Shown: in pieces, positions 1-10,453 of the stretch
Numbering within the stretch: the stretch's first letter is position 1
How the letters are laid out: the number at the start of each line of letters is the position of its first letter
NCBI GenBank assembly: GCA_030848705.1
Contig: JAUIZM010000012.1
Span: 3,226,679-3,290,678, forward strand
Direction of reading: 5' to 3'
DNA: 64,000 nucleotides
Source of the DNA: Heracleum sosnowskyi
Lineage: Eukaryota; Streptophyta; Magnoliopsida; Apiales; Apiaceae
Made by a program: the position numbers and the translations under genes
The notes under the pieces: model-generated
Told to the model about the DNA's origin: nothing
The model's database searches: none
What the model saw: the letters and a program-made list of their open reading frames with translations, nothing else

Positions 1-972
1 TTTCTGGTAACTATGTACCAGGTAATTATTCCTTCACTACCCTTGAAATTATGTATGTATATGTATATTTGTGCTTAAATGGACATCAATTTCAAAATGA
101 GAACTGAGAACTCGTGATTGATATATGTATATTTGACTTTATGAATAAATGAATATAAAACACCACTAAGAAGTTACATTATTTACTAGTGATTCGCATT
201 CAGATCACCATTTTTAATTATAGATATCAGTAGTTCCAAGTTCTCACTGGAGCGGGACTCCTATAGAAACAGGGTTGTATCAACTGACAGTTAAATTGCT
301 GAGATGTATATGAGCAGTGGAGTAGAATGGAACGAATTTGGGTTTGAGTGTTATTGATACTACAAATTGTTAAAATAAAGGACCAAAAAAGAGCTGAAGC
401 AACTGGGTCATTTTGACATATGTGAGTTCTAGTTCTCAGTAAGAACCAATTTAAGGTGAGAGTAGTGAACTGGTGATTTTTTTTTAAAATTTTTTGTAAA
501 GGTCATTTTCCGATATTCAAATACACATGCACCCTTCCCCAGCGAGGTTCGAACCCTCGACTTATTATTCCCAAGAGAAGAGAGATGTATAAGAGGACAT
601 AAATGAGACAACAAAAACACGCAACTGAAAGATGCAATAGAGAAACGAAAATCCAATACTACATGCAACGAGACAAATGAAAATTAAGAGATTATGTTTT
701 TCTTAGTTCTAAATTCATAGAATGGTTCTGGGAAGTGTGGCAAGGCTACTCCTACTAAAGACACCTTTTGTTTCACCTTTTTAGGAGTTGTTCATGAAAG
801 GACGTTATCAAAGCTGTTGAAATCTAAATGCTGGTATGTAGGATCTTCAAAAACGGATGCTGTTGAAGGAGCATATAAGTTCAATGAAAGTTGGCAAACT
901 GATTTGAGGATTGGCCATCATGACTGTCGAGATTATACAAATGGTAGTTTAAATGTTACATTCCCAAAATAA
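1..972 (+). CDS. Possible 3' end of an unknown gene (two exons, partial)
   Basis: Two segments join in frame. Bases 1-21 end in a good donor (CAG followed by GTAATT). Bases 785-972 begin after a pyrimidine-rich AG acceptor and run about 62 codons to TAA at 970-972. The phase fits: the first exon leaves one base, which makes a Gly codon with the second. The readable tail contains the strings VVHERTLSKLL, CWYVGSSKTDAVEG and LRIGHHDCRDYTNG, which look like protein rather than random frame. I do not recognise the family. The rest of the gene would lie left of the window. It could instead be a decayed exon; no homologous partner in the window supports it. Confidence 0.35.
478..585 (-). repeat. SINE-like remnant with RNA polymerase III B-box motif
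   Basis: On the minus strand this stretch reads GGGTTCGAACCTCG, a match to the tRNA/SINE B-box (GGTTCGANNCC), and it sits near a run of Ts at 478-484. No A-box or clear target duplication is visible, so it is at best a remnant. It lies in the putative intron of the partial gene at 1-972. Confidence 0.25.
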
Positions 973-3900
973 AATTCTTTCCTACAAACTTGTGCTAAGA
1001 CTGCCAAAATTGTGGAGGTCAATTATTATTGTTTCTACAGAATAGAACCAGTTGTATTTTTCATCTGCTTTGACCTTTTTATTGGCTTCTTACTTACTTT
1101 CTTTTAACATGAAAGGATTGGTGGAGTATCTCACTGGTGAAGAAAATGTGTTGGAACGTCTGGGGAAAAGTGGTTGGAGCTAGAATAAGCTGGTGCTGTC
1201 TATCCTGCCTGTCCCAAGATTATGTTCTCTCAAAATCTGTGAGCATCTTCCCTAGTCAGAGACTCAGAGTATATATTGGTATTGTACCCTTGTGTAATGT
1301 TCTCTGTCTTACACTGCCTTACAACTTACAAGATCCCTTGACTATGTGCTGACCAGTTATTAATTAAGCTTGTGTGGAGCATTGTCAGACTCACAGGCAC
1401 ATCAAAGTATCATTCTATGTAATCATTTGCTTTTTATGCCAGTACGAGGGCGTCTGGGTTTCTGTTTTCCTCCTCGTAAGAGGAAATAAGAACCTCAATA
1501 GGTCTAGTATCCACTTATAAGAAGAGATAACTGAGAGCCAAACAGGTTCTATGTATTTTTACGGACATATATGAATTAGTTCCCTAGAAGATCTTGTATG
1601 TTTTATATCCTCCCCGGTGCTATCATTAGTCTGCAAACTCTACAACCAAGGAAAGTTACCTTTTAACTGCAATGCTGGAGGCTCGTTACTTCCCGTTAGC
1701 TGAGTGCGTGTGTGCATACAATCAGGTCGCCAGCTATTCTGTTAAATTGCTAATGTTGTCGGCTTTCGGCTTATTTTCCTTATCAATGCTTATCTAATTT
1801 TTTATTGGTTTCAAAGTTCAAACTGGGCCAAAATTTAATGTTTTTGAGTGGCATAGTAGTCCTAGTCGCAGAAGCTGAGCAGTTTTGAGCTAAGAAACTT
1901 AATAGACAGAACATAATTATTAGTAAGTGCCGTTAAGCAAGACATGACCGGCTTCAAAAATGGGTGCTCCGCTAAAAATTGTTCACATGTTGCAGTATCT
2001 GAAAATTGAAAATCTGTTCATCTGATTCTCCCTAGACTAGTCCTAGAATTGGTGTAATTAGCTAAACATCTTTTGTCCAAATACTTTTTGTAATGTTCAC
2101 TTCAGAGTTGAATGCGGTTTAAGTTAAATTAAAGTACTTTCGTTTTAAATATGGTTCTCCTACTGTAGTTTCTTTTACATTGTAAGTTCTTGGTTGCTGG
2201 ATGGTTACAAGAACCGCAAAATGATGTAAAGTTTTTTCTTTCATGAGATAGCATCGTAGAAGAAAGTGATGCTACATTCTGTTCCTTGCTAACTTCAGCT
2301 TTTGCCTATATATGGTATGTGCTTCTATGTTTATGATTCTTTTACTTGGAGATTTACCAATTAAAGTTACGAAATAGCATCTTAATATCAAAGAAAGCTA
2401 AAACATGTCTTGACTTGGATCATCAGCTTAGCTGGTGTTATATGGTTTCTTTTTCTGGTCCAGTTCATCTAGTTTAGCTTCATTTCCAGTGTTCCATCTA
2501 TTATATTAGAATTTGCAGTCAAGTGTTCTTCTGATGTTTACAGTAGTCCATTAAAATGTGATTGCAGCAGCCAGGAAATAAATAATGCATATTCCTGATT
2601 TATCTGAAAAGCTGGGCGTTCTAGAAATCTTTTATCCGTCGTTCCCAATTCAATTTGAATAGATGCTTTTACCTTTTCTATAAAATATGTACGTTTACAG
2701 TAGTTTGTGGAGCAAGGAGGATCTTTATACAATGCTAGGGTCCTGATCTCCCCACAGAAGATTTTGTGTATATACATAATACATGTACCCTAATTTGTTG
2801 AGCAAGGACGAACTTTAGAGAATGCTAGGACAGAGACCCTTCCCCTCCCCTGTCCTACGAAGATTCTGGTTTATTCTAAGAACCAACAGCTACTTAAGCT
2901 TGTACGAATTGGCCTCACTTAGTTCTGTGTTATCAATATCAGCTTTTGCTATCGTTTGAGCATCTAGATTTAAGGTCGAGATGGCAGAGGCGTACTTAGA
3001 TTGTTTTGAAGTGCATGAATCTTACTCTCCCCTTTATGTAGTTCAGTTAGCTTCCATCAAAAAAATTATATTGAAAAGCTAGAGCAGCTGACTCTTTGGC
3101 TCAAGTTCCACTTTATGTGGACAGAACCCAGTAAAATGATTATACCTTTTTATCCTCTTTGTTTAGAATATGAACACTTTCCACAATCAAAGGAGTGCAT
3201 AAAGCCAAAGTGAATCAATTTATCGCCAAATTATAGTCCATATTTTAAATTTATAGCAGATAGCCGAAATATTGGTTTATAGAAGTACTGGATGAAATGT
3301 GAAGGTTCATGCAATTCCCTGGCATGTGCATGCTCAAAACCCTTGCTGAATTTCAGAAGCAAGTTAGCCGTCAAGGTTATTATACTTGAAAATTTAATTG
3401 CAAGTAACCGTTGTGTAATGTTAAAAACAATGGAAATGGTATTACTGGATTCTAACAGGGGTTCACTTACATACAGTTGTTCTGGCCACTAGGTACTTAT
3501 CAAGGCATATGCATGCTATATAATGCCGGACGTCTTGTAGTGGCATTACATTGTTAAGGATTTCCACTTAGGAGGACAACTTTATAATATAACTCTTGAC
3601 TCTTGTAATTCTGTTTAAAGTAGGGAACCAGAAAGAATGTAAGAAATCTGAGGGGGAAAAGGAAGAAGGAAGAGAGAAATCTGACAAAATTCTCACTTAT
3701 TCCGACATTTTGGTGCAGGTCCTCTTGGTCATGAAGACCTAACCACCAAGCATTGCTTCTCGATGGGTACTCTCGTTATGAAGCACATGTTTGGGTCATG
3801 TATGGCTGGAAAAACAGAAGAACGCACTCAAAACAGGAGAACGCACTCAAAACAGATAAGAACTTTTCAACCAAGTTGGCCAAGTAAGTACTAGGTATGT

Positions 3901-4421
3901 ACTTGCAGCATTCTAAAGAATTCGGATATGCTCCTTTTCATCTCTAACTTTTGACTTACTCCAAACCTCTTTTGAATTTGTATCTTTCTTTCAATTTGCT
4001 GATCACATCTGCAGGAAAGGTAAGCACACACATGCACTCTCCATGATTGATCATTCACTGAACTAATATGTTTGTCGCAAAGAAGCATTCTAAATTTTAA
4101 GCTCTATTTTTTTGTCATTGAAGACGAAAATAATCATACCATCACATATTACATATTAACTTGAGACTTTTGGTTCACCATGCATTCGATATCTACTTTC
4201 TATTGCATGCAAGTACCCTGTTCGTTCCTATGCATAAACTCTGCAGGATACTTTTATAGGATCAGTTTCTTTGTATTGATATATGTACTTTGTACGAAAG
4301 ATGAAAAGTACAATTACAATATACAAAACTAGATATCCAGTGCAAAATTCTGACAATTCTTTTCCTAGATTCCACACGAGCTCGAAATTATAAACATTCG
4401 TACTCAAGCCAACTTACAGAT
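973..4421. other. Intergenic DNA with scattered short coding-like segments
   Basis: No convincing gene. Three things are visible. A 24-codon ATG-to-TAG reading frame (1109-1183, plus) follows the partial gene. A pair of imperfect direct repeats around 2702-2757 and 2795-2845 share the phrase GAGCAAGGA and an AATGCTAGG core. A plus-strand stop-free stretch at about 3719-3892 follows a TGCAG acceptor-like site and contains a small internal duplication of about 19 bp near 3820-3855. None can be assigned to a family, and the rest is AT-rich without long open frames. Confidence 0.3.
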
Positions 4422-4767
4422 TTACATCAGGATGGCATAACGCATGCTGTCATTAACCATGAGATGATTCATCTCAGATATCCGTCCAAACTCCCCCGAC
4501 ACCCAAACTCCATCAGCACTATTGATATGAGGATGAGAAAGGCAAGACAGAAGCGAGAGAGGAGCTCGAACAATACTACATATAACGGTAAATCCATTCC
4601 AGCCATGTCGCGGTCTGTCATTGTTTTGTGCTAAAATAGGCAATCCAGCAACATTTCCATTGTCACCAAACATATTTTCATCTGCTACTCGCGGACTTTT
4701 CCTCTTATTTTGAAGGTTTTCCCTCATTGCAACCAATATTCGCCTCATCTTTTCAGGCGTAAATTCT
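4422..4767 (-). CDS. Orphan terminal exon of an unrecognised plant protein
   Basis: An open frame of about 115 codons runs on the minus strand from a good acceptor (TTGCAATTTCAG, just above 4767) to a stop at 4422-4424. The sequence is protein-like: a basic start (MRRILVAMRENLQNKRKS) and a hydrophilic end with VWVSGEFGRISEMN and MNHLMVNDSMRYAILM. It looks like the conserved C-terminus of a plant protein, but I cannot name the family with confidence. No matching upstream exons are visible between 4768 and the pectinesterase gene at 8704, so it may be a gene fragment stranded by rearrangement, or a gene with diverged or distant upstream exons. Confidence 0.35.
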
Positions 4768-5158
4768 GAAATTGCAAGTTTTTGCTAGAATTTAGAGAAG
4801 GAGCTAGCCAAGGTTTAGTTTGCAGGGGTGATGAGAGTTTGTGGTCTTGGTGCTTGTACTTATCACATAGGTTTATTGGGTGCTTATATGGACATTTCAC
4901 TTGTTTTGTTTCCTATTTCTGTAGGGTCTCATGAAGCCAACTTGCCGACAAAGGTGCCTAATCCTACCAAAAAAGCCAAGTATAATTTGTTAGATTGAGT
5001 TTATTAATTCACCATATGTAGTAAAATACAAGGATTACTATTGGCGCTGTTGGTGGGAGGGTGCAAATTTCGGATTTTGGATTGTTTCTTATATGTCGAT
5101 GGAATATAATTTTTATCGAATGAGTCATTTCAGGCCATTCAATATTATTCGTGTAGTG
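4768..5158. other. Intergenic stretch with a short plus-strand exon-like tail
   Basis: Mostly non-coding. A TTTCTGTAG acceptor-like site at about 4915-4924 is followed on the plus strand by about 24 codons to a TGA near 4999 (ending KKAKYNLLD). It may be a terminal exon fragment; nothing upstream supports it. A 26-bp sequence at 5094-5119 recurs at about 6336-6361, bracketing the two MITE-like elements between them. Confidence 0.25.
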
Positions 5159-5729
5159 CATTGTTGTAAAAAGCGGGAATCGGAGTTAATTGGTGAAGAC
5201 ACCGTTCAGAGATTAATCGAGTAATCGGGGATTAATCAGAATGATTAATCGGGTCATTAATCAGATTAAATTTAATAATATTTTTTTATATACAATTATA
5301 TTCATATATATAATTGTTTCGTTATTTTAACTAAACATATATTTATGCAAATATGTTAAAAATATTATATAAGTTTAATAAATAAAATTTTGAAGATTTA
5401 ACTTTTTAATTAGAGATTAATTTAAGAGAAAAAATTAAGAGAATTTACGATTTTGGCATCTAAAATTATAATTACATGTACAAAAATAATGTTTTTTCCT
5501 ATCATTTAATCATGTTTCTACATTTTAAAGTTCTAATTATTTTTTTAAATTTTAAATATTTTTTAATAATTAGCCTGATTTTTGACCGATTAATCCGATT
5601 TTTGATCGATTCAGTTGATTTTTGACCGTTTTTCTGAAAAACGATTAATTGACCGATTTTTGCTTAATCACTTTGGTGGCCCGCCGTCTAGTGATTAATC
5701 CCGATTAATCGCTGACTTTTAGAACACTG
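5159..5729. mobile_element. hAT-like non-autonomous element (MITE)
   Basis: The ends are inverted: the left begins CATTGTTGTAAAAAGCG and the right, reverse-complemented, begins CAGTGTTCTAAAAGTC. CA[AG]TG-type termini are typical of hAT elements. The flanking 8-mers are GTGTAGTG (5151-5158) and GTGTCTTG (5730-5737), an imperfect 8-bp target duplication with 6 of 8 identical. The interior is filled with repeats of GATTAATC in both orientations and has no transposase. Size 571 bp. Confidence 0.55.
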
Positions 5730-5888
5730 GTGTCTTGTCATTTTCGAGTTTTGTGGCCGTTAAATTGTTGAATTTTAGTTATCAGATAATGTGCGTGGTG
5801 TTTGAGGTATCACAAAAAAGTTGACTTATTGCTTAAAATGAGTAAGTGGCATATAAGTGATAAGTTGATGAATTTTTATAAGTTATAC

Positions 5889-6156
5889 GGGTGTTTGGAT
5901 AAATTTACTTATAAGTTATTGAAAAATTTGCTAAATTAAATTTGAAAAAATAATTTTTAAATATAATGATTTCAACACTTGTATTTCAAATTAAAAAAAT
6001 ATTTAAAAACACAAATGTAAAAATATAAAATATTAGAAAAATAAAGAAATCAAAGAATAAGTTGATAAGTTAAGTAAAATGTTAGTGATTTCTAACATTC
6101 AACTTATCAATTTATAAGTTATAAGTTATCAAATAAACTTTGTATACAAACACCCC
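5889..6156. mobile_element. MITE-like inverted-repeat element (GGGTGTTTG termini)
   Basis: The left end reads GGGTGTTTGGATAAA followed by ACTTATAAGTTAT. The right end carries the reverse complement pattern (AACTTATC, ATAAGTTATAAGTT, then CAAACACCCC). The interior is extremely AT-rich and non-coding. Such GGGTGTTTGG...ACACCC elements are common plant MITEs. I could not fix a target duplication, so the superfamily is left open and the borders are approximate. Confidence 0.45.
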
Positions 6157-6369
6157 TCATAAGCTATTATCCTCTTATAATTCATAAATTCGTTCAGCCA
6201 AATAGGCCCAATATTGGCACCGTACGTGTTGGGTTCCTGATTTGATTTTGGTTGGCGGCTGGCTATAGGATAATTTGATTTATATATTGTGTGGATAGAC
6301 TTGAATTCCGAATCAGGATCCTGTGATTTATATTTATGTCGATGGAATATAATTTTTATCGCTAATAGG

Positions 6370-6502
6370 ATGTCGTTTCATATACATTTGAAATAATAAT
6401 TTTTAATTGTCGCGTAAAATCTTTGCTCATAATACAAATTTCATATACACTTGAAATAATAATTTTTAGCTGTCACGTAAAATCTTTGCTCATAATGCAA
6501 AT
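6370..6502. repeat. Two-copy tandem repeat of about 65 bp
   Basis: The segment at about 6374-6436 is repeated at about 6439-6500 with a few mismatches (cores TTGAAATAATAATTTTTA and GTAAAATCTTTGCTCATAAT). It is non-coding. Just downstream (6538-6560 and 7018-7045) the phrase ATACCATGTYGAGTAA occurs twice. This resembles the reverse complement of a tRNA-Met primer-binding site beside an LTR start, so decayed copia fragments are likely. Confidence 0.5.
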
Positions 6503-7319
6503 AGTTGAGTAAAAGTCATTCTAAAACTTAGTTCTTAGTTCTGATACCATGTTGAGTAAATAATCATTCTAAGATATTAGAGACATACCCGAAATGAATC
6601 TTATTATATTTCAACAAATGTTACGAGACCAGTTGCTCTTCGAATTTCTGTAACTTTGGTTTATGCAAATGCCTAATGACTTTTATCTAAAGATATTATG
6701 AGGAAGAGCACTAGCAAAAATGGGCAGCACTGTACAAGTCAAAATCTGTACTTTCAAAACAAGCATAATTAGTGGATAAGCATAATTGTGTTGCAAAAGA
6801 TAAGTCTTCACTCAAAAGTAAACGGCAATGAAAATGGCATGGGTATTGCAAGGAATGAATGATTTATCCGTTAAGAAGGCATTGAGAAACCACCTCATAC
6901 GAAAGTCCATTTTTTAATTGAATAATGGATAACGGACATTCATTTTTGGAGCATAATTTTTGAGAATATTGGAAGTGGCAGAGAGTCAAATCTTGAACCT
7001 CCAGTCTGCATGAGCTCTAATACCATGTCGAGTAACTTGTCGCTCTAAAACCTCAATGTGTTAGAGAAATTTCAGGATCATATATATTGTATTTTAACAG
7101 AAGGAACTAGGTTTCATTTCATAAAACAGAGTTGGTAATCGAAACACAAATACATAGCATTGAAGTTTCAATTTTCATTATCCGGACTCAATAACATTTA
7201 ATGAACCAAACACCCTCTCTACGTCTTTGTAATACTAATGTTATCGACTGAAATGTGCAATATATATTGTTTTCTTACTAAAAAATCGTATTAGGCGGAA
7301 AAAATATTATAATTACATT
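6503..7319. other. Non-coding region with decayed retrotransposon traces
   Basis: AT-rich intergenic DNA without open frames. The two ATACCATGT...GAGTAA motifs suggest old LTR/primer-binding-site junctions on the minus strand, as seen intact in the copia element ending at 53549. No further structure recognised. Confidence 0.3.
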
Positions 7320-8228
7320 TCTATATCTATATTCTTTATTAATACTAGATGATAATCCGTGCGAAGTATGGGCGCGAGAGAGAATTTGTTTAAATTAATT
7401 AATAATAAAACAATTTTAAAAATAATTTAGAATTGTAGTGAATGATAAGAATTTACTGATGAAACCAAAATAAGAATTGAATCAAATTTGGAACTGAAGT
7501 ATTAATAAAGGTAATTTTATTAATGTAATTATGATAGATACATTATTTCTAAATTTCGTAATAAAATAATTGCAATTATAATAGGATTATGAGAGTATAG
7601 AGTCGTAGGAGTAATATGATTAGGGGTGAAACCAAAATAAAGGTAGAACTATTAAAAACTAATATAGATATAGAATTATAATGGAAATAGGACTCTGGGG
7701 TGAAACCAAAATAAGTGTGGAACCAAATTTTGGTACCGAAATACCATTTAAAAGGGGGTTTCGCTTATTAATAAAGGTTATAGAAGCAAAACAATGTGAA
7801 AATGGCGCGCGGTACTAAAGTACCAAATTACCAAATTTGGTTATCAGTATATCTGGGTTCGATTCCTCACAACTACATTATTATACAAGATTTATTTACT
7901 TTAAAATCTTTAGCTTCATCCATGTTTCGATTCCTTACAAACTACGTAATTATATAAGATTTATTTATTTACTTTAAATTCATTAGGTTCATAAAGGGTT
8001 CGATTCCTTGCAGCTACGTAATCATACAAAATCCTACAAGATTTATTTATTTACTTTAATTTCTTTAGCTTTATTCACAGTTCGATTGTCTATAACTACA
8101 TAATTAAATAGTAGTTTATTTATTATATTATTTTTATCATTCAATTCTTGACAAATACATTTTTTAATAATTTATCAATATTAATATTTTAACATCGTCT
8201 CATGCTCTTGGCACGGGCTATCTACTAG
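7320..8228. mobile_element. Helitron-like non-autonomous element
   Basis: The 5' side begins TCTATATCTATATTC, leading into TAATACTAGATGATAATCCGTGCGAAG. The 3' side ends GGCACGGGCTATCTACTAG followed by T. A TC start, a GC-rich CCGTGCG/GGCACGGGC pair and a CTAG-T end are the usual signs of plant non-autonomous Helitrons. Against this, the base before the TC start is T rather than the expected A, and the 3' hairpin is imperfect. No Rep/helicase coding. It contains the minisatellite at 7855-8110. Confidence 0.4.
7855..8110. repeat. Imperfect tandem repeat (about 70-80 bp, four copies) with B-box-like core
   Basis: Each copy contains a GGTTCGATTCC-like phrase (7857, 7926, 7998 and 8081 areas), then an ACTACGTAATTATA-like phrase, then ATTTATTTACTTTAA. 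Copies differ by small indels. GGTTCGATTCC matches a pol III B-box, but there is no full tRNA or SINE structure. It lies inside the Helitron-like element. Confidence 0.5.
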
Positions 8229-8703
8229 TATCTAATTAGAACTTACGGAGAGCAAAATGTCAAAATGTACGTAATGATGTTAAAATTAGAAATTGAAGGG
8301 ATTAGCAATGAGTGCACTTTCTAATACGGAAGATATGTGGATAGCTACCAGTTGTAAACGTGTTTTTAAAAGGAAAATATGTAGTGGAATTATTTGCACC
8401 GTAATCATGTGTTTAGCTGTGAATCCTGATCGGAGTAGCTTCCTTGATTCTAATCATAATTTGAACATCATGAAAAGAATAAATGATTTAAAATTAGTAT
8501 CTTGGTTCCAACCAATTTTCCACTATTCTTGAATTTGGAAGTTTCGAGTAAGGTACATGTGCGTTTTTCTTGTATTTTGTAGAAAAAAAGTTTCGGTAAT
8601 AAAACATGTTTGGTGCGATTGTCAAATGTCATTGCAATTCGACATTTTAATAAAATTTGGATTGAAGTGTATATATGATAATTTGAAATTATAAATCAGC
8701 AAG
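8229..8703. other. Intergenic region downstream of the pectinesterase gene
   Basis: Non-coding AT-rich DNA; on the minus strand it would contain the pectinesterase 3' UTR and polyadenylation region. No distinct element recognised. Confidence 0.5.
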
Positions 8704-10373
8704 CTACAAGTAAAAGGGTTGAAGCCATTGATCAGCATCAATGAAGGAAGCATTAAGAAAAGGAGCAGCTTGGGTCTCGTTAAGCCTCTGGGCATAGGAG
8801 GCTCTCAGTGTCATGTTAGCTCCTCCTCCTGTGCACATGTACTCTCCATAGAATATGTTCCTGCATGCATCCCATTTGTGTTATGATTTATTTACTAGTC
8901 ATCTGAAATACGTGCAAAAAGTTAAAACGACTTCTATTTTAGCACAGAGTAAAATTGATAGAGTTGTTGGAATGAGAATGTTACTGGTCTCTGTTGGGAT
9001 CATTGAAGTCATTCCACCCCTCAGGAGCTATGATATCAGACAGTGTGGAGTAAGCAAATACAACTTTCGAGAAGGGGCGCCATGCTCGGCCAAGCCATAT
9101 TCTACCGTTTCCACCTAAGCTGCAGTTGACGAATGCAAAACCACTGTTTTCGTCCGGTGAAGCTCGTCCTTGTGCTGTCACTGCTCCATTTATCACCTTT
9201 TGTCCGGGTAGCACCGGATTAGCTATTGATGTTAATTGGCAACTCTGTATTTTGATCAAATTCATATGCGTTAAAGATAGAGACCTTCTTCTAACGTCTT
9301 AAGGTTTAGAAATGTTCGCCATATTTAATAACGCATCTTAACTATATTAAAAAACAATTGCAACAATATTTTAGTTATGTAATCAAGGATAACAATAATC
9401 CTACTTGCCTCATAAAATGACTTTGCATTGCCAAAGATGAAATCTATGGAGCCTTGAATATAACAATCCTTGAAGTAATGGCGACCTCGATCGTCATGAA
9501 GAGTGTCCTGGGCTCCAAAGAATCCACATCCCCAGAAAGCAGCTTGATCACCTGATATTCTGATCGCTACCGCTTGTGCTCCAACATCACCAGGCCGGGG
9601 AATTGGCGCTACATTCTATAATTTATCGTTGTATGTTATCAGATTGTACAAAAATGGTTGGGAAAAACCAATTGTACAGATTTTTCTTTAGTTATCTTAC
9701 CATAAAGCTTATGTTTTTAGCAATGAAATTGGCACCAAATACTTGAACTGAGCCACTATAAAATGTGCCGTTTGAGGAATTGGCTGTGTCATTCCACACC
9801 ATTGCTGTCGAAGTAAATCCTTGTCCTTGAAATGTGATGTTTGGTTTTGTTTTCGGTATTATAATCTTCTCACTAACAAGTAAAATGATCTACGTAAATA
9901 ATAAGATTATTGTAACTCAGTTGTGTATACCGGAAAAATGTACAAGATCAAGATTAGAGGGCTACTTACAAATAAATACCAGAGTTTATCCACAGGATGT
10001 TTCTTTTCTGGCTAAAATTCGCAACAGCGTTAACTGCAGCTTGAACTGTAGTGAAATTACAGCAGCCTCTACTATCGACGCAAAAGGTAGAGGTCGTGTT
10101 CGTATCTGGAGGCGGAAAATTTGGTGGAAAATCATCACACGGAGATTTTCTTTCTTTAGTATCATCATGTCGCCAGTGGTGATGTCTGCGGCTGACAGGT
10201 ATGAAGCTGCTAAAAGGACTTAGATTTGACAGAATGGACGATGACAAGGAGGCGAGATCAATGTTATAGAAATCTTCGAGTGTCAATCTGGGACTTAAAG
10301 TTACAAGATGATTTGATGCAATAGCTGCCAATAAGCCAACTATCAGAGCTGAAAAAATGCTTACAGGTTTCAT
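8704..10373 (-). CDS. Pectinesterase (pectin methylesterase), complete, five exons
   Basis: Exons on the minus strand: 10373-9970, 9872-9701, 9615-9409, 9244-8985, 8860-8704, giving 1200 nt and 399 residues. The protein removes methyl esters from cell-wall homogalacturonan. The N-terminus (MKPVSIFSALIVGLLAAIAS) is a signal peptide, so it is secreted to the wall. A His/Asp/Pro-rich linker precedes the catalytic domain. Family motifs appear in order: SGIYFEK, QAVAIRISGDQAAF, GAQDTL (catalytic Asp), GSIDFIFG (catalytic Asp) and LGRAW (catalytic Arg). There is no N-terminal PMEI inhibitor domain, so it belongs with the short plant forms (the clade including Arabidopsis PME15-like proteins). Intron 3 uses a GC donor (GAG followed by GCAAGT), required to keep frame. 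Length is normal and there are no breaks. Confidence 0.93.
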
Positions 10374-10442
10374 TTTTTTCTTTCTTAAACAATTTGCAGA
10401 TATTCAGACAAGGTTTTAGGATACTGAGAAGTTGAAAATCCA

Positions 10443-10453
10443 ATAAATATATA
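10443..10453 (-). promoter_or_regulatory. Candidate TATA box of the pectinesterase gene
   Basis: The minus strand reads TATATATTTAT about 70 bp upstream of the start codon at 10373, a suitable position for a core promoter. The region around it (10290-10985) is duplicated inside MO25 intron 1 at 13141-13910. Confidence 0.45.
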
